Below are positions 8,881-16,547 of a DNA stretch of 56,325 bases, piece by piece. The stretch comes from Geoalkalibacter_A sp034189505 (GTDB lineage Bacteria > Desulfobacterota > Desulfuromonadia > Desulfuromonadales > Geoalkalibacteraceae). Under the pieces are notes generated by a model that saw only the letters and a program-made list of their open reading frames with translations, was not told where the DNA came from and ran no database searches. The position numbers and the translations under genes were made by a program. Numbering within the stretch: position 1 is the first letter of the stretch; each line of letters starts with the position of its first letter. Location: contig JAXHUR010000008.1 of NCBI GenBank assembly GCA_034189505.1, forward strand, positions 1-56,325, in the 5' to 3' direction.

Positions 8881-9842
8881 GCGAGGTTGCCATTTATCAG
8901 GCAGAGGATGGGAAAACCCGTCTCGAAGTGCAGCTTGAACATGACACCGTATGGCTGAACCAGGCCCAGTTGGTCGATCTGTTTCAACGGGACCAGTCCG
9001 TTTTGTCCCGCCACATTCGCAACGTGTTCAAGGAAGGAGAGTTGGACGAAAAAAGCAATATGCAGAAAATGCATATTGCAAATTCAGACAAGCCGGTCGC
9101 GTTCTACAGTCTCGACGTCATCATCTCCGTTGGCTACCGGGTCAAATCGCAGCGCGGCACCCAGTTCCGCCAATGGGCGACACGTGTGCTGCGCGAGCAC
9201 CTGGTCAAAGGTTACACCCTTAACGAGCAGCGCCTGCAGGAGGAACGCGCCAAACTGCAGGAAATACAGCAAGCCGTCGCGCTGCTCTCGCGTACCCTCG
9301 CGCAGCAGCAACTGCTCAGCGACACCGGGCAGGAGGTGCTGCAGGTCATCACCGACTACGCCTACGCTCTGGCCACTCTCGACCGCTACGACCACGGCAC
9401 CCTGACTGTGGAGGCCACCAGCGGCCCGGCCGTGTTCGTGCTTGAGTACGACAAGGCCATTGCCATCGTCAAGTCGATGAAGACCGATTTCGACGGACTC
9501 TTCGGCCAGGAGAAGGATCAGGGGTTCAAGAGCGCACTTGGCGCCATCTACCAGACCTTCGACGGTAAGGATGTTTACCCAAGCGTCGAAGAAAAAGCCG
9601 CCAACCTGCTCTACTTCATCGTCAAGAACCACGCCTTCACCGACGGCAACAAGCGCATCGCCGCCGCTGTGTTCATCTTCTTTCTGGCGCGTAACGGCAT
9701 CCTTTACCGCGAGGACGGCTCCAAGCGGCTGGCCGACAACGCTCTGGTTGCGCTCACCCTGCTGATCGCCGAGAGTAGGCCGGAAGAGAAGGACACCATC
9801 GTCAAGGTGATCGTCAACCTCATCAACCGGAGCAACGCCTGA
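8877..9842 (+). CDS. RhuM-like DNA-associated domain fused to Fic/Doc domain
   Basis: 321 residues. Residues 1-115 match the RhuM 'virulence protein' family (AIYQAEDGKTRLEVQLEHDT, VWLNQAQLVDLF, FYSLDVIISVGYRV, RQWATRVL). A coiled-coil-like linker (about 120-160) leads to a Fic/Doc domain whose active-site loop HAFTDGNKR begins at His252. The Lys in GNKR is Doc-like. Fic proteins transfer nucleotide groups, usually AMP; Doc phosphorylates EF-Tu. Such fusions are often found inside type I restriction operons. It is coupled to hsdM (ATGA) and hsdS (TGATG). Substrate unknown; a regulatory or toxin role is inference. Confidence 0.85.
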   Translation: MSEVAIYQAEDGKTRLEVQLEHDTVWLNQAQLVDLFQRDQSVLSRHIRNVFKEGELDEKSNMQKMHIANSDKPVAFYSLDVIISVGYRVKSQRGTQFRQWATRVLREHLVKGYTLNEQRLQEERAKLQEIQQAVALLSRTLAQQQLLSDTGQEVLQVITDYAYALATLDRYDHGTLTVEATSGPAVFVLEYDKAIAIVKSMKTDFDGLFGQEKDQGFKSALGAIYQTFDGKDVYPSVEEKAANLLYFIVKNHAFTDGNKRIAAAVFIFFLARNGILYREDGSKRLADNALVALTLLIAESRPEEKDTIVKVIVNLINRSNA

Positions 9843-10145
9843 TGACTGCCGAGACGTTTTTCACCAATTTCGGACATCTGGCCGATGCGCCCAATGGGGT
9901 GCAGAAACTGCGTGAATTGATTCTTCAGCTTGCGGTGCAGGGGAAGCTGGTGCCACAGGATCTGTCTGATGAGCCTGCCTCAGCTCTGATTGCCAAGGTT
10001 TTGAACACGAATGGTGAAAGTTTATTGCTAGAAAAAAATCCGTATTTGCTTCCTAACAGTTGGTTATGGGTAAAGCTGGGTGACATATCTATAATTGAGC
10101 GTGGAGGTTCCCCTCGGCCAATCAAAAGCTACATTACAGAAGATC
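9842..10145 (+). pseudogene. hsdS: hsdS specificity subunit, truncated by an IS element
   Basis: About 100 codons remain: a leader (NGVQKLRELILQLAVQGKLV), then the beginning of the first target-recognition domain (WLWVKLGDISIIERGGSPRP). A full S subunit is about 400-450 residues with two recognition domains and two conserved helices. The frame enters the IS at 10146 and stops inside it at 10207. I see no hsdS sequence after the IS, so the downstream part was deleted, not just displaced. Without S the type I complex has no DNA specificity. Confidence 0.85.
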
Positions 10146-11514
10146 CTAACAGGTTGTTGAAAAACTATTTACCCAAGCCCTTGATTTTACTAGGCCTGAC
10201 ACCCTAATTTTGCTATAATTTCGCGCATAAATATCCGAATTTGCAGGAGAAATGTTATGCGCGGCGAAGACCAGAAGCAGCAGGCTATGTTCAGTTATGT
10301 CTCTCCGGAGACGCGGGTTCCCAAGGATCACCCGCTGCGGCCGATCAAGATCATGGTCGACAACATTCTCGATGATTTGGCACCCTTATTCCGGGAAATG
10401 TACTCGCATACCGGCCGCCCCTCGATACCTCCGGAACAACTGCTGCGTGCTTCTCTTCTGCAAGTGCTCTACACCATCCGCAGCGAGCGAATGCTGGTTG
10501 AGCAGTTGGATTACAACCTGTTGTTTCGCTGGTTTGTCGGTCTCTCCATGGATGGCAAGATTTGGAATCATTCGACCTTTTCCAAAAACCGCGACCGGCT
10601 GATGCAGTTCGAAGTGGCCGCAGCGTTTTTTCAGGCAACCAAGGCCCTCGCTCAACGCGCCGGGCTGGTGTCGAAGGAGCATTTCACCGTCGACGGAACT
10701 CTGATCGAAGCCTAGGCGTCGATGAAGAGCTTTCGTCCAAAGGATGACCAGGAACAGGATCCGCCGGCAAACGGTGGCCGAAATCCCGAAGTCGACTTCA
10801 AGGGGCAGAAGCGCAAAAACGATACGCATCAGTCCACGACTGATCCGGACGCCCGCCTGCTCAAAAAGGGCAAAGGCAAGGAAGCCAAGCTCTGCTTCAT
10901 GGGGCATGCCCTGATGGAGAATCGTAACGGCTTGGTCATCGACAATCGCTTGTCCCCGGCCAATGGCACCGCCGAATGGGAAGCGGCTCTGGAGATGGTC
11001 GAAAACCTGCCAGGGACAAACCGGATTACGATCGGCGGTGACAAGGGTTACGATGTCCCGATCTTCGTCGAAGGACTGCGGGAATTATTGGCCACCGCGC
11101 ACGTCGCACAGAAGGATAAAGGCTCAGCCATCGATGGGCGTACCACTCGGCATGAGGGCTACCGCATCAGCCAGCGAGTGCGCAAACGCGTCGAAGAGAT
11201 CTTCGGCTGGTTGAAGACCACAGGATGTTTGCGCAAAACGCGGCATCGAGGACTTGACCGGGTCGGATGGATGTTTGAGTTCGCCATGACCGCCTACAAC
11301 CTGGTACGAATGCGCAACTTAATCTGGGCAACAGGATGAAAAAAGGAATAAATCCGCCTGTTGATCCCCAAAAACGGCGCTAAAGGGCTTTAACAAGCGC
11401 CAAAACGAAGAGTTTCGGCCCGGAACCAACGAAAAACAGATTGTCAAAGATCGAAAAAATCGCTATCGGGAGCGGAAAGGCCAACTCCCGGTTAGTTTTT
11501 CAACGGCCTGTTAG
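10146..11514 (+). mobile_element. Insertion sequence, IS5-family-like, 1.37 kb, defective
   Basis: Terminal inverted repeats of about 22 bp with two mismatches: the left end starts CTAACAGGTTGTTGAAAAAC and the right end, read inward, starts CTAACAGGCCGTTGAAAAAC. They enclose one transposase gene on the plus strand. Depending on whether the outer CTAA is element or target, the flanks are CTAA on the left and TTAG on the right, so no identical target duplication is visible; this fits a rearrangement or deletion next to the element. It sits inside hsdS. Confidence 0.85.
10257..11339 (+). pseudogene. IS transposase with in-frame amber stop
   Basis: 360 codons in one frame, interrupted by TAG at 10713-10715. 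The first part has a DUF772-type N-terminus (MRGEDQKQQAMFSYVSPE, RPSIPPEQLLRASLLQVLYT, QLDYNLLFRWFVGLSMDGKI). The second part has a DDE transposase core (ITIGGDKGYD, VEEIFGWLKTTG). The stop falls in the conserved DGTLIEA-W-AS segment, where relatives carry Trp, so one TGG to TAG change explains it. The ribosome binding site is AGGAG near 10243-10247. Transposition in cis should be abolished unless the stop is suppressed. Confidence 0.85.
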
Positions 11515-11682
11515 TGTTCCCCGGCAAAGCCGGGGGGGATTCCTATGGTACATAAAATGACATGTTTAAGAGAATCGGATATGTGAACGCACCCGTGAAT
11601 CATTCTGGGATGGAATGCCTATTCCCATTTAAGGCCGATGAAATCTGCTGAAGATCGCTAAACAGGGACCGAGCCTAATCTT
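11340..11682. other. IS right end plus 168-base intergenic region
   Basis: Bases 11340-11514 are the noncoding right end of the IS. Beyond it, CCCCGGC-aaa-GCCGGGG at 11518-11534 forms a tight hairpin without a T run. No hsdS remainder, RNA gene or clear promoter is visible before the next gene. Confidence 0.5.
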
Positions 11683-13326
11683 ATGGATAAAACCAGCGAC
11701 ACGCATCCTTTACGAATCGACCTCCTGCAGATCCCTCATGTCAAAGGCGAACTCGGCCTGACCTTCTGCCCAGGGAAAAAGGGAAAAGGTCTGTACTCAG
11801 GCAACTGGAATCGGGACCTCGATAAAGACCTCGCCGAAATCGAACGATGGGGCGCGCAAGTCTTGGTTTCCTTAATTGAGGATCACGAATTCGAATTGCT
11901 CGGCGTTGACGATTTCAGGGAACGAGTAGCAAGGAAAAACCTGCAATGGTTTCATCTGCCCATTGTGGATGTCAGTACACCCGACGATCGTTTTGAAAGC
12001 GCATGGGAGACTGTCGGGAACCGGATTCGCGGAATTCTGTGCAGCGGGGGTAAAGTTGTTTTTCATTGCCGCGGCGGCCTCGGACGAACCGGTCTTTTGG
12101 CTGCCCGAATACTGGTCGATTTCGGTCTGGAACCGGACAAGGCGATCGAGCAGGTCAGACAGGCTCGCCCCGGAGCGATTGAAACCCGGGAGCAGGAGCA
12201 CCATGTCCATGCCTACCATGCGAAGCATGCCCAGAGAACCCTGGACCATTATCTGGGCTGCCTCTTAGGTGGAGCGGTCGGCGACGCCCTTGGCGCGGCT
12301 ATCGAATTCGACTCCCTGGCCGAAATCAGAAAACGCTTCGGACCTGCAGGTATCCAGGATTATGCCGAGGCCTTCGGCAAAGTGGGAGCGATCACCGACG
12401 ATACCCAAATGACGCTCTTTACGGCCGAAGGTCTGCTTCGAGCTGTCAGCCGTGCCCAGGACAAAGGAATAGGGCCGTCCTTTGTCAGTTGCACTCACTA
12501 TGCATATCGGCGCTGGCTGGTGACCCAAGGGGAGGCTGAGAAAAATCAGGTCTCCATGGACGGATGGCTGGCCCATACTCCTGAACTGCACAGTCGTCGC
12601 GCCCCCGGCAATACCTGCCTCTCGTCACTTCGCCATGACCGACCTTTTCTGCTGGACAATTCCGGCTCCCGGCACAACGACAGCAAGGGATGCGGGGCCG
12701 TGATGCGCATGGCGCCTGTGGGTCTGCTTTTCCAATCCCACTTTATGTGTCGCGTTATGGATCCTGGTATGCGTGACCGGGAATCGTTCAAAGTCGGACG
12801 GGATCTGGGCTATCTGACCCACGGCCATCCCTCCGGGTATTTGCCGGCGGCCTGTCTTGTCATGATGATCGGGCGGATCATCGATGGAGATGACCTGAAC
12901 GTGGCTATCGACAACACGCTCGATATCCTCAAAGAGCATCCGGGTGGAGAGGAAACAGAAGCCACCGTCAAAAAAGCCTGCGAGTTCGCCGCAGATCCGG
13001 AACTGCCTCATAGCGCGGAAACGGTCGAGAAACTCGGGGAAGGGTGGGTCGGCGAGGAAGCCCTGGCGATCGCGATCTACTGCGCCCTGGTCGCCGGGAA
13101 CGACTTTGATCTCGGAATCCGCCTTGCGGTCAATCATTCCGGCGACAGTGACAGTACGGGAGCGATTGCCGGAAACATCCTCGGAGCTCTGCTCGGGCGA
13201 AAAGCCATCGCGGAGCGATGGCTAGGGCGACTTGAACTGCGCCAGGTTATCGAGCAGGTCGCGACCGATCTATTTCTTGGATTTGAGGATGATGACGATT
13301 GGTGGAGGAGATACCCTGGGTACTAA
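11683..13326 (+). CDS. Tyrosine/dual-specificity phosphatase fused to ADP-ribosylglycohydrolase
   Basis: 547 residues in two domains. Residues 1-180 are a CDKN3-like protein phosphatase with the P-loop HCRGGLGRTG at residues 128-137 (nucleophile Cys129, Arg135) and a conserved Asp upstream (PIVDVSTPDD). Residues 187-535 are an ADP-ribosylglycohydrolase: LGCLLGGAVGDALGAAIEF, the magnesium-binding ITDDTQMT near 237, and GDSDSTGAIAGNILGA at about 487. The family removes ADP-ribose from arginine, dinitrogenase reductase or DNA/RNA bases. Both active sites look complete. No strong ribosome binding site precedes the chosen ATG. The gene stands alone in the island; a role in reversing a toxin modification is inference. 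Confidence 0.85.
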   Translation: MDKTSDTHPLRIDLLQIPHVKGELGLTFCPGKKGKGLYSGNWNRDLDKDLAEIERWGAQVLVSLIEDHEFELLGVDDFRERVARKNLQWFHLPIVDVSTPDDRFESAWETVGNRIRGILCSGGKVVFHCRGGLGRTGLLAARILVDFGLEPDKAIEQVRQARPGAIETREQEHHVHAYHAKHAQRTLDHYLGCLLGGAVGDALGAAIEFDSLAEIRKRFGPAGIQDYAEAFGKVGAITDDTQMTLFTAEGLLRAVSRAQDKGIGPSFVSCTHYAYRRWLVTQGEAEKNQVSMDGWLAHTPELHSRRAPGNTCLSSLRHDRPFLLDNSGSRHNDSKGCGAVMRMAPVGLLFQSHFMCRVMDPGMRDRESFKVGRDLGYLTHGHPSGYLPAACLVMMIGRIIDGDDLNVAIDNTLDILKEHPGGEETEATVKKACEFAADPELPHSAETVEKLGEGWVGEEALAIAIYCALVAGNDFDLGIRLAVNHSGDSDSTGAIAGNILGALLGRKAIAERWLGRLELRQVIEQVATDLFLGFEDDDDWWRRYPGY

Positions 13327-13529
13327 CTGGAGAGGCGTGCTGACTCTTACCTGATATCCTGAGTGCCACGACATCAAATTCTGACCAAGAAGCCGCGCTA
13401 AAGTATTTGATATTATGTGGTAAAGGTAAAAATTCTAAAGATTTACCTCTGATCTTATCCCGTAGATCCCCAAGCATCCCTTCCCCTGAACCCTATTCAC
13501 AGGACAGCACTCTGCCAAGGTGACAGCCT

Positions 13530-13739
13530 GTGAGGATTTCTCTTTTCCTGCTCCTCTTGCGTTCGCTTCCAAATTCGGTACCAGCCTATTGTTTTAAGGA
13601 GGCAGGGCAAAGGTATCAGCTATCGCCTTGGCTGCTCTGGGCTGTCCGCTTCCCCGCAAAAAGTTACCCCCGGATTTTATGGATGTCAATGGATTCGAGC
13701 AGACGTGTGAAAACGCTGGATACAGAAAAACCCGACTGA
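13530..13739 (+). pseudogene. Remnant of a lytic transglycosylase gene
   Basis: A GTG-started frame gives a signal-peptide-like start (RISLFLLLLRSLPNS), then AYCFKEAGQRYQLSPWLLWAV, which matches the first part of secreted IagB/VirB1-type transglycosylases (Cys-Phe-x-x-Ala-Gly-x-x-Tyr...LLxAI). The catalytic Glu-Ser region that should follow is not present; the frame degenerates into the selC terminator. Such genes are common in conjugative and integrative elements. The rest of 13327-13529 shows nothing I recognise. Confidence 0.45.
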
Positions 13740-13751
13740 TTTTGCGGGTTT
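13726..13751 (-). terminator. Intrinsic terminator of selC
   Basis: Read on the minus strand: AAACCCG, a ten-base loop, CGGGTTT and further T's. It lies 33 bases downstream of the tRNA 3' end. Confidence 0.65.
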
Positions 13752-13783
13752 GAAGATCTTTTGGGACTGGGCTAGATGGTTAA

Positions 13784-13879
13784 TGGCGGGAGCAGATGGG
13801 AATCGAACCCACCGGGGACGGGATACGCCCCCCACCGGTTTTGAAGACCGGGCGCGTCACCAGACTACGAACTACTCCC
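13784..13879 (-). tRNA. selC: tRNA-Sec (anticodon UCA)
   Basis: 96 nucleotides including encoded CCA. An 8-bp acceptor stem (GGGAGUAG paired with CUGCUCCC, discriminator G), a GCCCGGU-CUUCAAA-ACCGG anticodon arm with UCA, an unusually long variable arm (GGGGGGCGUAUCCCGUCCCC) and a TGGGTTCGATTCCCA T arm are the hallmarks of bacterial selenocysteine tRNA. It decodes UGA at SECIS elements together with SelB after SelA charges it with selenium. selA and selB are not in the window. Its 3' end faces the accessory island; selC is a known integration site for islands in enterobacteria. Confidence 0.95.
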
Positions 13880-13896
13880 GAATTGGAAACGGCCAC

Positions 13897-13925
13897 ATCC
13901 TAGCGGAAGGGGCTTTGTGCGACAA
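13897..13925 (-). promoter_or_regulatory. Sigma-70 promoter of selC
   Basis: On the minus strand TTGTCG (13925-13920), a 17-base spacer, and TAGGAT (13902-13897) end 17 bases before the mature tRNA 5' end, so the primary transcript would have only a short 5' leader. Confidence 0.6.
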
Positions 13926-13995
13926 GAGAAAAAAGAGCGCTGCCCTGCGGGTTGCGTATGCGCCTCGGGTGAGGGGGCTCTGACGCTCCAAACCA

Positions 13996-14241
13996 CTACA
14001 GGGGATGAGCCGGTTGCTGAGCGCTTTGGGTGGGGTAGACCGTTTGAATAATCTGACGGCGTTCCTTCCCGACAGGGGAGCGATCTGCAGAACTTTGCTC
14101 ACGAATAGGGTCGACGCCGATAGTGACCCAGCCTGTTGAGCGCTTGAATTTGAGGATCTCGCCTCTGCGGATAAATCCCTCCAGTCGATCGGCCTTGATC
14201 ATGTCGAAACGATGGTCGGTGTACATGACATTGATGAGCAT
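13996..14241 (-). CDS. Small conserved Geobacter-type protein of unknown function
   Basis: 81 residues. The first ~50 (MLINVMYTDHRFDMIKADRL, EGFIRRGEILKFKRSTGWV, TIGVDPIRE) look strongly conserved in style; I recall near-identical short proteins in Geobacter and relatives (the 'GSU3473' type), but could not check. It has a mixed alpha/beta composition, no signal peptide, and a basic FKRSTGW strand that could bind nucleic acid (inference). AAAGGA eight bases before ATG supports the start. It lies upstream of selC on the same strand. Confidence 0.7.
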   Translation of the reverse strand: MLINVMYTDHRFDMIKADRLEGFIRRGEILKFKRSTGWVTIGVDPIREQSSADRSPVGKERRQIIQTVYPTQSAQQPAHPL

Positions 14242-14743
14242 GGCGGAGTCCTTTACGATAGAAGAAAATTGGCGACATTTATTACTAAAACTAGCATATG
14301 TCTTTAAGATTGCGAGGATTTTTTTTTATTTGCGTCCGTTTGCCGCTAAAAAGGGTCGCTATTTGACGGGTGGGACTACGCTAAATCGCGACGAGTTGAC
14401 GAAGCTGCCTGGCAGGGTTTTGAATGACACTAAGTCTATTTTAACGTCTTAGAGCGCTCTTTTTTTAATAATCCGGTTGAATAAGCTTTATCTTGATTGA
14501 GGGGGTAGAGAAAAGGACCTTCCAGTCGGTGATATGCTTGAGTTATTAGCAATACCTATAGCCGGATTTGTTTTTATTCATCATTTGCATTTTTACCCAT
14601 TCGTGGACCGCCCTTTGCACAAAAGCTGTTTTCAGTGAAGAGCGGATTTTTTTTCTGCTTGTTGCTTTGTATGAGCATTTTTCGTTGCGACGTTGGGAGA
14701 TGCTTTTCTGATCCCTGAACTATGGAGGCAGAGGCCGCAGATT
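14242..14743. other. AT-rich intergenic region between divergent genes
   Basis: About 500 bases. On the minus strand TTAAAG, 17 bases and TAATAA lie shortly upstream of the small Geobacter-type gene and may be its promoter. AGAGCGCTCT followed by seven T's at 14451-14467 is a short terminator-like palindrome. No gene is convincing here; a plus-strand frame ending at 14452 is an overlap artefact. Confidence 0.4.
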
Positions 14744-16153
14744 ATGCGTAATGAGCGTGTTCTGGTCGTTGATGATGAAAAGTTGATCGGGTGGTCGCTG
14801 GAGCAGATGCTTACCGGTGCCGGTTACGAGGTCGAAGTGGCGGCGTCCGGGAGCGAGGCGCTGGGGAAATTCGAGAACTTCGGCCCTCACATGATTCTTC
14901 TTGATATCTTTCTGCCGGATATGGACGGCATTGAACTCCTAAAGCGTTTCAAGGCGGCAGATCCGGAAGTGATGGTGCTGATGATTACCGCCAATGCGCA
15001 GGCGGATTTTGCCGTGAGCGCCTTCAAGTTCGGCGCGCTTGATTATATCGGGAAGCCCTTCCGCATGGAGGACGTCCGCCAGATGGTCCGCCAGGCTTTT
15101 GATAAAAAGCGCCTGGAAGCACAGGTCGATTCCTCCTCACGCGGGGCAAGGCGGCAATTCGGCCGCGATCAACTGGTGGGCAATTCGTCGCAGATGATCG
15201 AGGTGTTCAGGATGATCAATATCTGCGCCGAGAGCGATGTCAAAAGCGTATTGATTCTGGGCGAGAGCGGTACGGGAAAAGAACTGGTGGCGCAGGCGAT
15301 TCACCATCACAGCGCCCGCAAGCAGGAGCCTTTCATTGAAGTCAACTGCGCGGCAATCCCTGAGAACCTGCTGGAAAATGAGCTGTTCGGCCATGAGCGC
15401 GGCGCTTTCACCGATGCCCATCGCGAGGAGAAGGGTACCTTCGAGCTTGCCGACGGCGGGACTGTTTTTCTCGATGAGATCGGCGACATGCCCCTGCCCA
15501 TGCAGGCCAAGATTCTCAAGGTCATCGAATCCAAGCGGTTTCGCCGTCTGGGTGGTAAAGAGGATATTGATGTCGATGTCCGCATCATTGCTGCCACCCA
15601 TCAGGATCTTCCCAGGCTGGTCGAAAAGGAAAGATTTCGGGGAGATCTCTTTTACCGCCTCAATGTCATGACAATTCATCTGCCGGCGCTGCGCTCCCGC
15701 CGCGACGATATTCCTAAGCTGGTCGACTATTTTATCGACCGCCTGAACGACGAGTATGGGCGGCGGCTGGAGGGGGTCGCGCCCGACGCGCTGGAGTTGC
15801 TCATGCGCTATGACTGGCCCGGCAATGTGCGTGAACTGCGCAACACCATTGAGCGGGCCATGATGCTTGAGCAGGGGCGGGTTCTGTCCGTCGCCAGCCT
15901 TCCTGTGGCCGTACGTACAGAAGGCGGTGCGGCAAAAACGGATCGCCCGGGGCAGGGTGTCGGGCCGGGCGGAATTTCTTTTGACCAGCTTCTGGAGGAT
16001 ATGTCGCTGGAAGAAATGGAGAAACATGCGCTGCAGCAGGCGATGGCGCGTGCCGGTGGGAACCAGACCCGGGCAGCACGCCTGCTTAAAATGAGCCGCG
16101 ATACCCTACGCTACCGACTGAAGAAATTCGGCCTGCACGAAACCTCCAATTAA
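14744..16153 (+). CDS. NtrC-family sigma-54-dependent response regulator
   Basis: 469 residues. The receiver domain (about 4-118) has the acidic pair Asp10/Asp11, phosphoacceptor Asp54 and a Lys in GKPFRMED. The AAA+ domain has LVGNSSQM, Walker A GESGTGKE near 173, GAFTDA (a variant of the GAFTGA sigma-54 contact loop), and FLDEIGDMPLPMQAKIL. A C-terminal Fis-type helix-turn-helix (GNQTRAARLLKMSRDTLRYR) binds enhancers. I chose ATG 14744 because GAGG lies nine bases upstream and the receiver domain starts immediately; an in-frame ATG at 14693 would add 17 poorly conserved residues. No cognate kinase is adjacent. Confidence 0.93.
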   Translation: MRNERVLVVDDEKLIGWSLEQMLTGAGYEVEVAASGSEALGKFENFGPHMILLDIFLPDMDGIELLKRFKAADPEVMVLMITANAQADFAVSAFKFGALDYIGKPFRMEDVRQMVRQAFDKKRLEAQVDSSSRGARRQFGRDQLVGNSSQMIEVFRMINICAESDVKSVLILGESGTGKELVAQAIHHHSARKQEPFIEVNCAAIPENLLENELFGHERGAFTDAHREEKGTFELADGGTVFLDEIGDMPLPMQAKILKVIESKRFRRLGGKEDIDVDVRIIAATHQDLPRLVEKERFRGDLFYRLNVMTIHLPALRSRRDDIPKLVDYFIDRLNDEYGRRLEGVAPDALELLMRYDWPGNVRELRNTIERAMMLEQGRVLSVASLPVAVRTEGGAAKTDRPGQGVGPGGISFDQLLEDMSLEEMEKHALQQAMARAGGNQTRAARLLKMSRDTLRYRLKKFGLHETSN

Positions 16154-16157
16154 GCTT

Positions 16158-16314
16158 GATGGCGTCGCAAAAACTCACCAACTGCTGCGTTGCTGCAATT
16201 GCTCTCGCTGCTTCGACGTACGTAAGTACGCCTCATTGCTCGACAATCGCGCGCCTTGCATTTGGCGCTTTTTGCTTAGCCATCGACATTGATGCTTTTT
16301 TGCGAAAGCATCAA
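16158..16314 (+). repeat. 157-bp dispersed repeat, copy 1
   Basis: Starts GATGGCGTCGCAAAAA and contains, 124 bases on, TTTTTGCTTAGCCATC, which is an imperfect inverted copy of the start. It ends with a hairpin GATGCTTT-tttgcg-AAAGCATC. As far as I can see it is identical, in inverted orientation, to 33497-33653. It lies directly after the response-regulator stop and may also end that transcript. Confidence 0.85.
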
Positions 16315-16315
16315 G

Positions 16316-16348
16316 TTTGATGCACTCGCAGAAATTCAAAGGATGGCG
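16316..16348 (-). repeat. Partial unit of the same repeat family
   Basis: TTTGATGCACTCGCAGAAAT followed by TCAAAGGATGG resembles, in reverse orientation, the right end of the copy at 27194-27352 (TTTGACGCACTCGCAAAA when reversed). It directly abuts copy 1. Confidence 0.45.
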
Positions 16349-16364
16349 AAACGATATGGCAGGT

Positions 16365-16378
16365 GGGGCATATGCCCC
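16365..16378. promoter_or_regulatory. Perfect 14-bp palindrome, candidate enhancer site
   Basis: GGGGCATATGCCCC lies about 145 bases upstream of a sigma-54-like promoter and about 210 bases after the sigma-54 regulator gene. Dyad sites at this distance are typical binding sites of NtrC-type proteins. Assignment to the neighbouring regulator is inference. Confidence 0.4.
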
Positions 16379-16521
16379 GGTATTAGGCAGAAAATGTAGG
16401 TCATTTGCCCCGCAGCTCAGGGCGACATGGGCTCTCAGACCATGTTTCTTATTGGCACAGGGGTGGGTTATCTCCCTGTTGTAAAAGACTTTTTGTTTTT
16501 TTGCAGGGTTTGCCGACTGGA

Positions 16522-16537
16522 AGGCATGCCTGTTGCA
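16522..16537 (+). promoter_or_regulatory. Sigma-54 (-24/-12) promoter
   Basis: AGGCATGCCTGTTGCA matches TGGCAC-N5-TTGCA with GG and GC exactly ten bases apart. Transcription would start near 16548. Confidence 0.5.
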
Positions 16538-16547
16538 AACACTTTGC

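Noticed and set aside
10713..10715. TAG read as pyrrolysine or a programmed stop in the transposase
   Set aside because: No pyl genes are visible, relatives have Trp at this position, and a single base change explains it.
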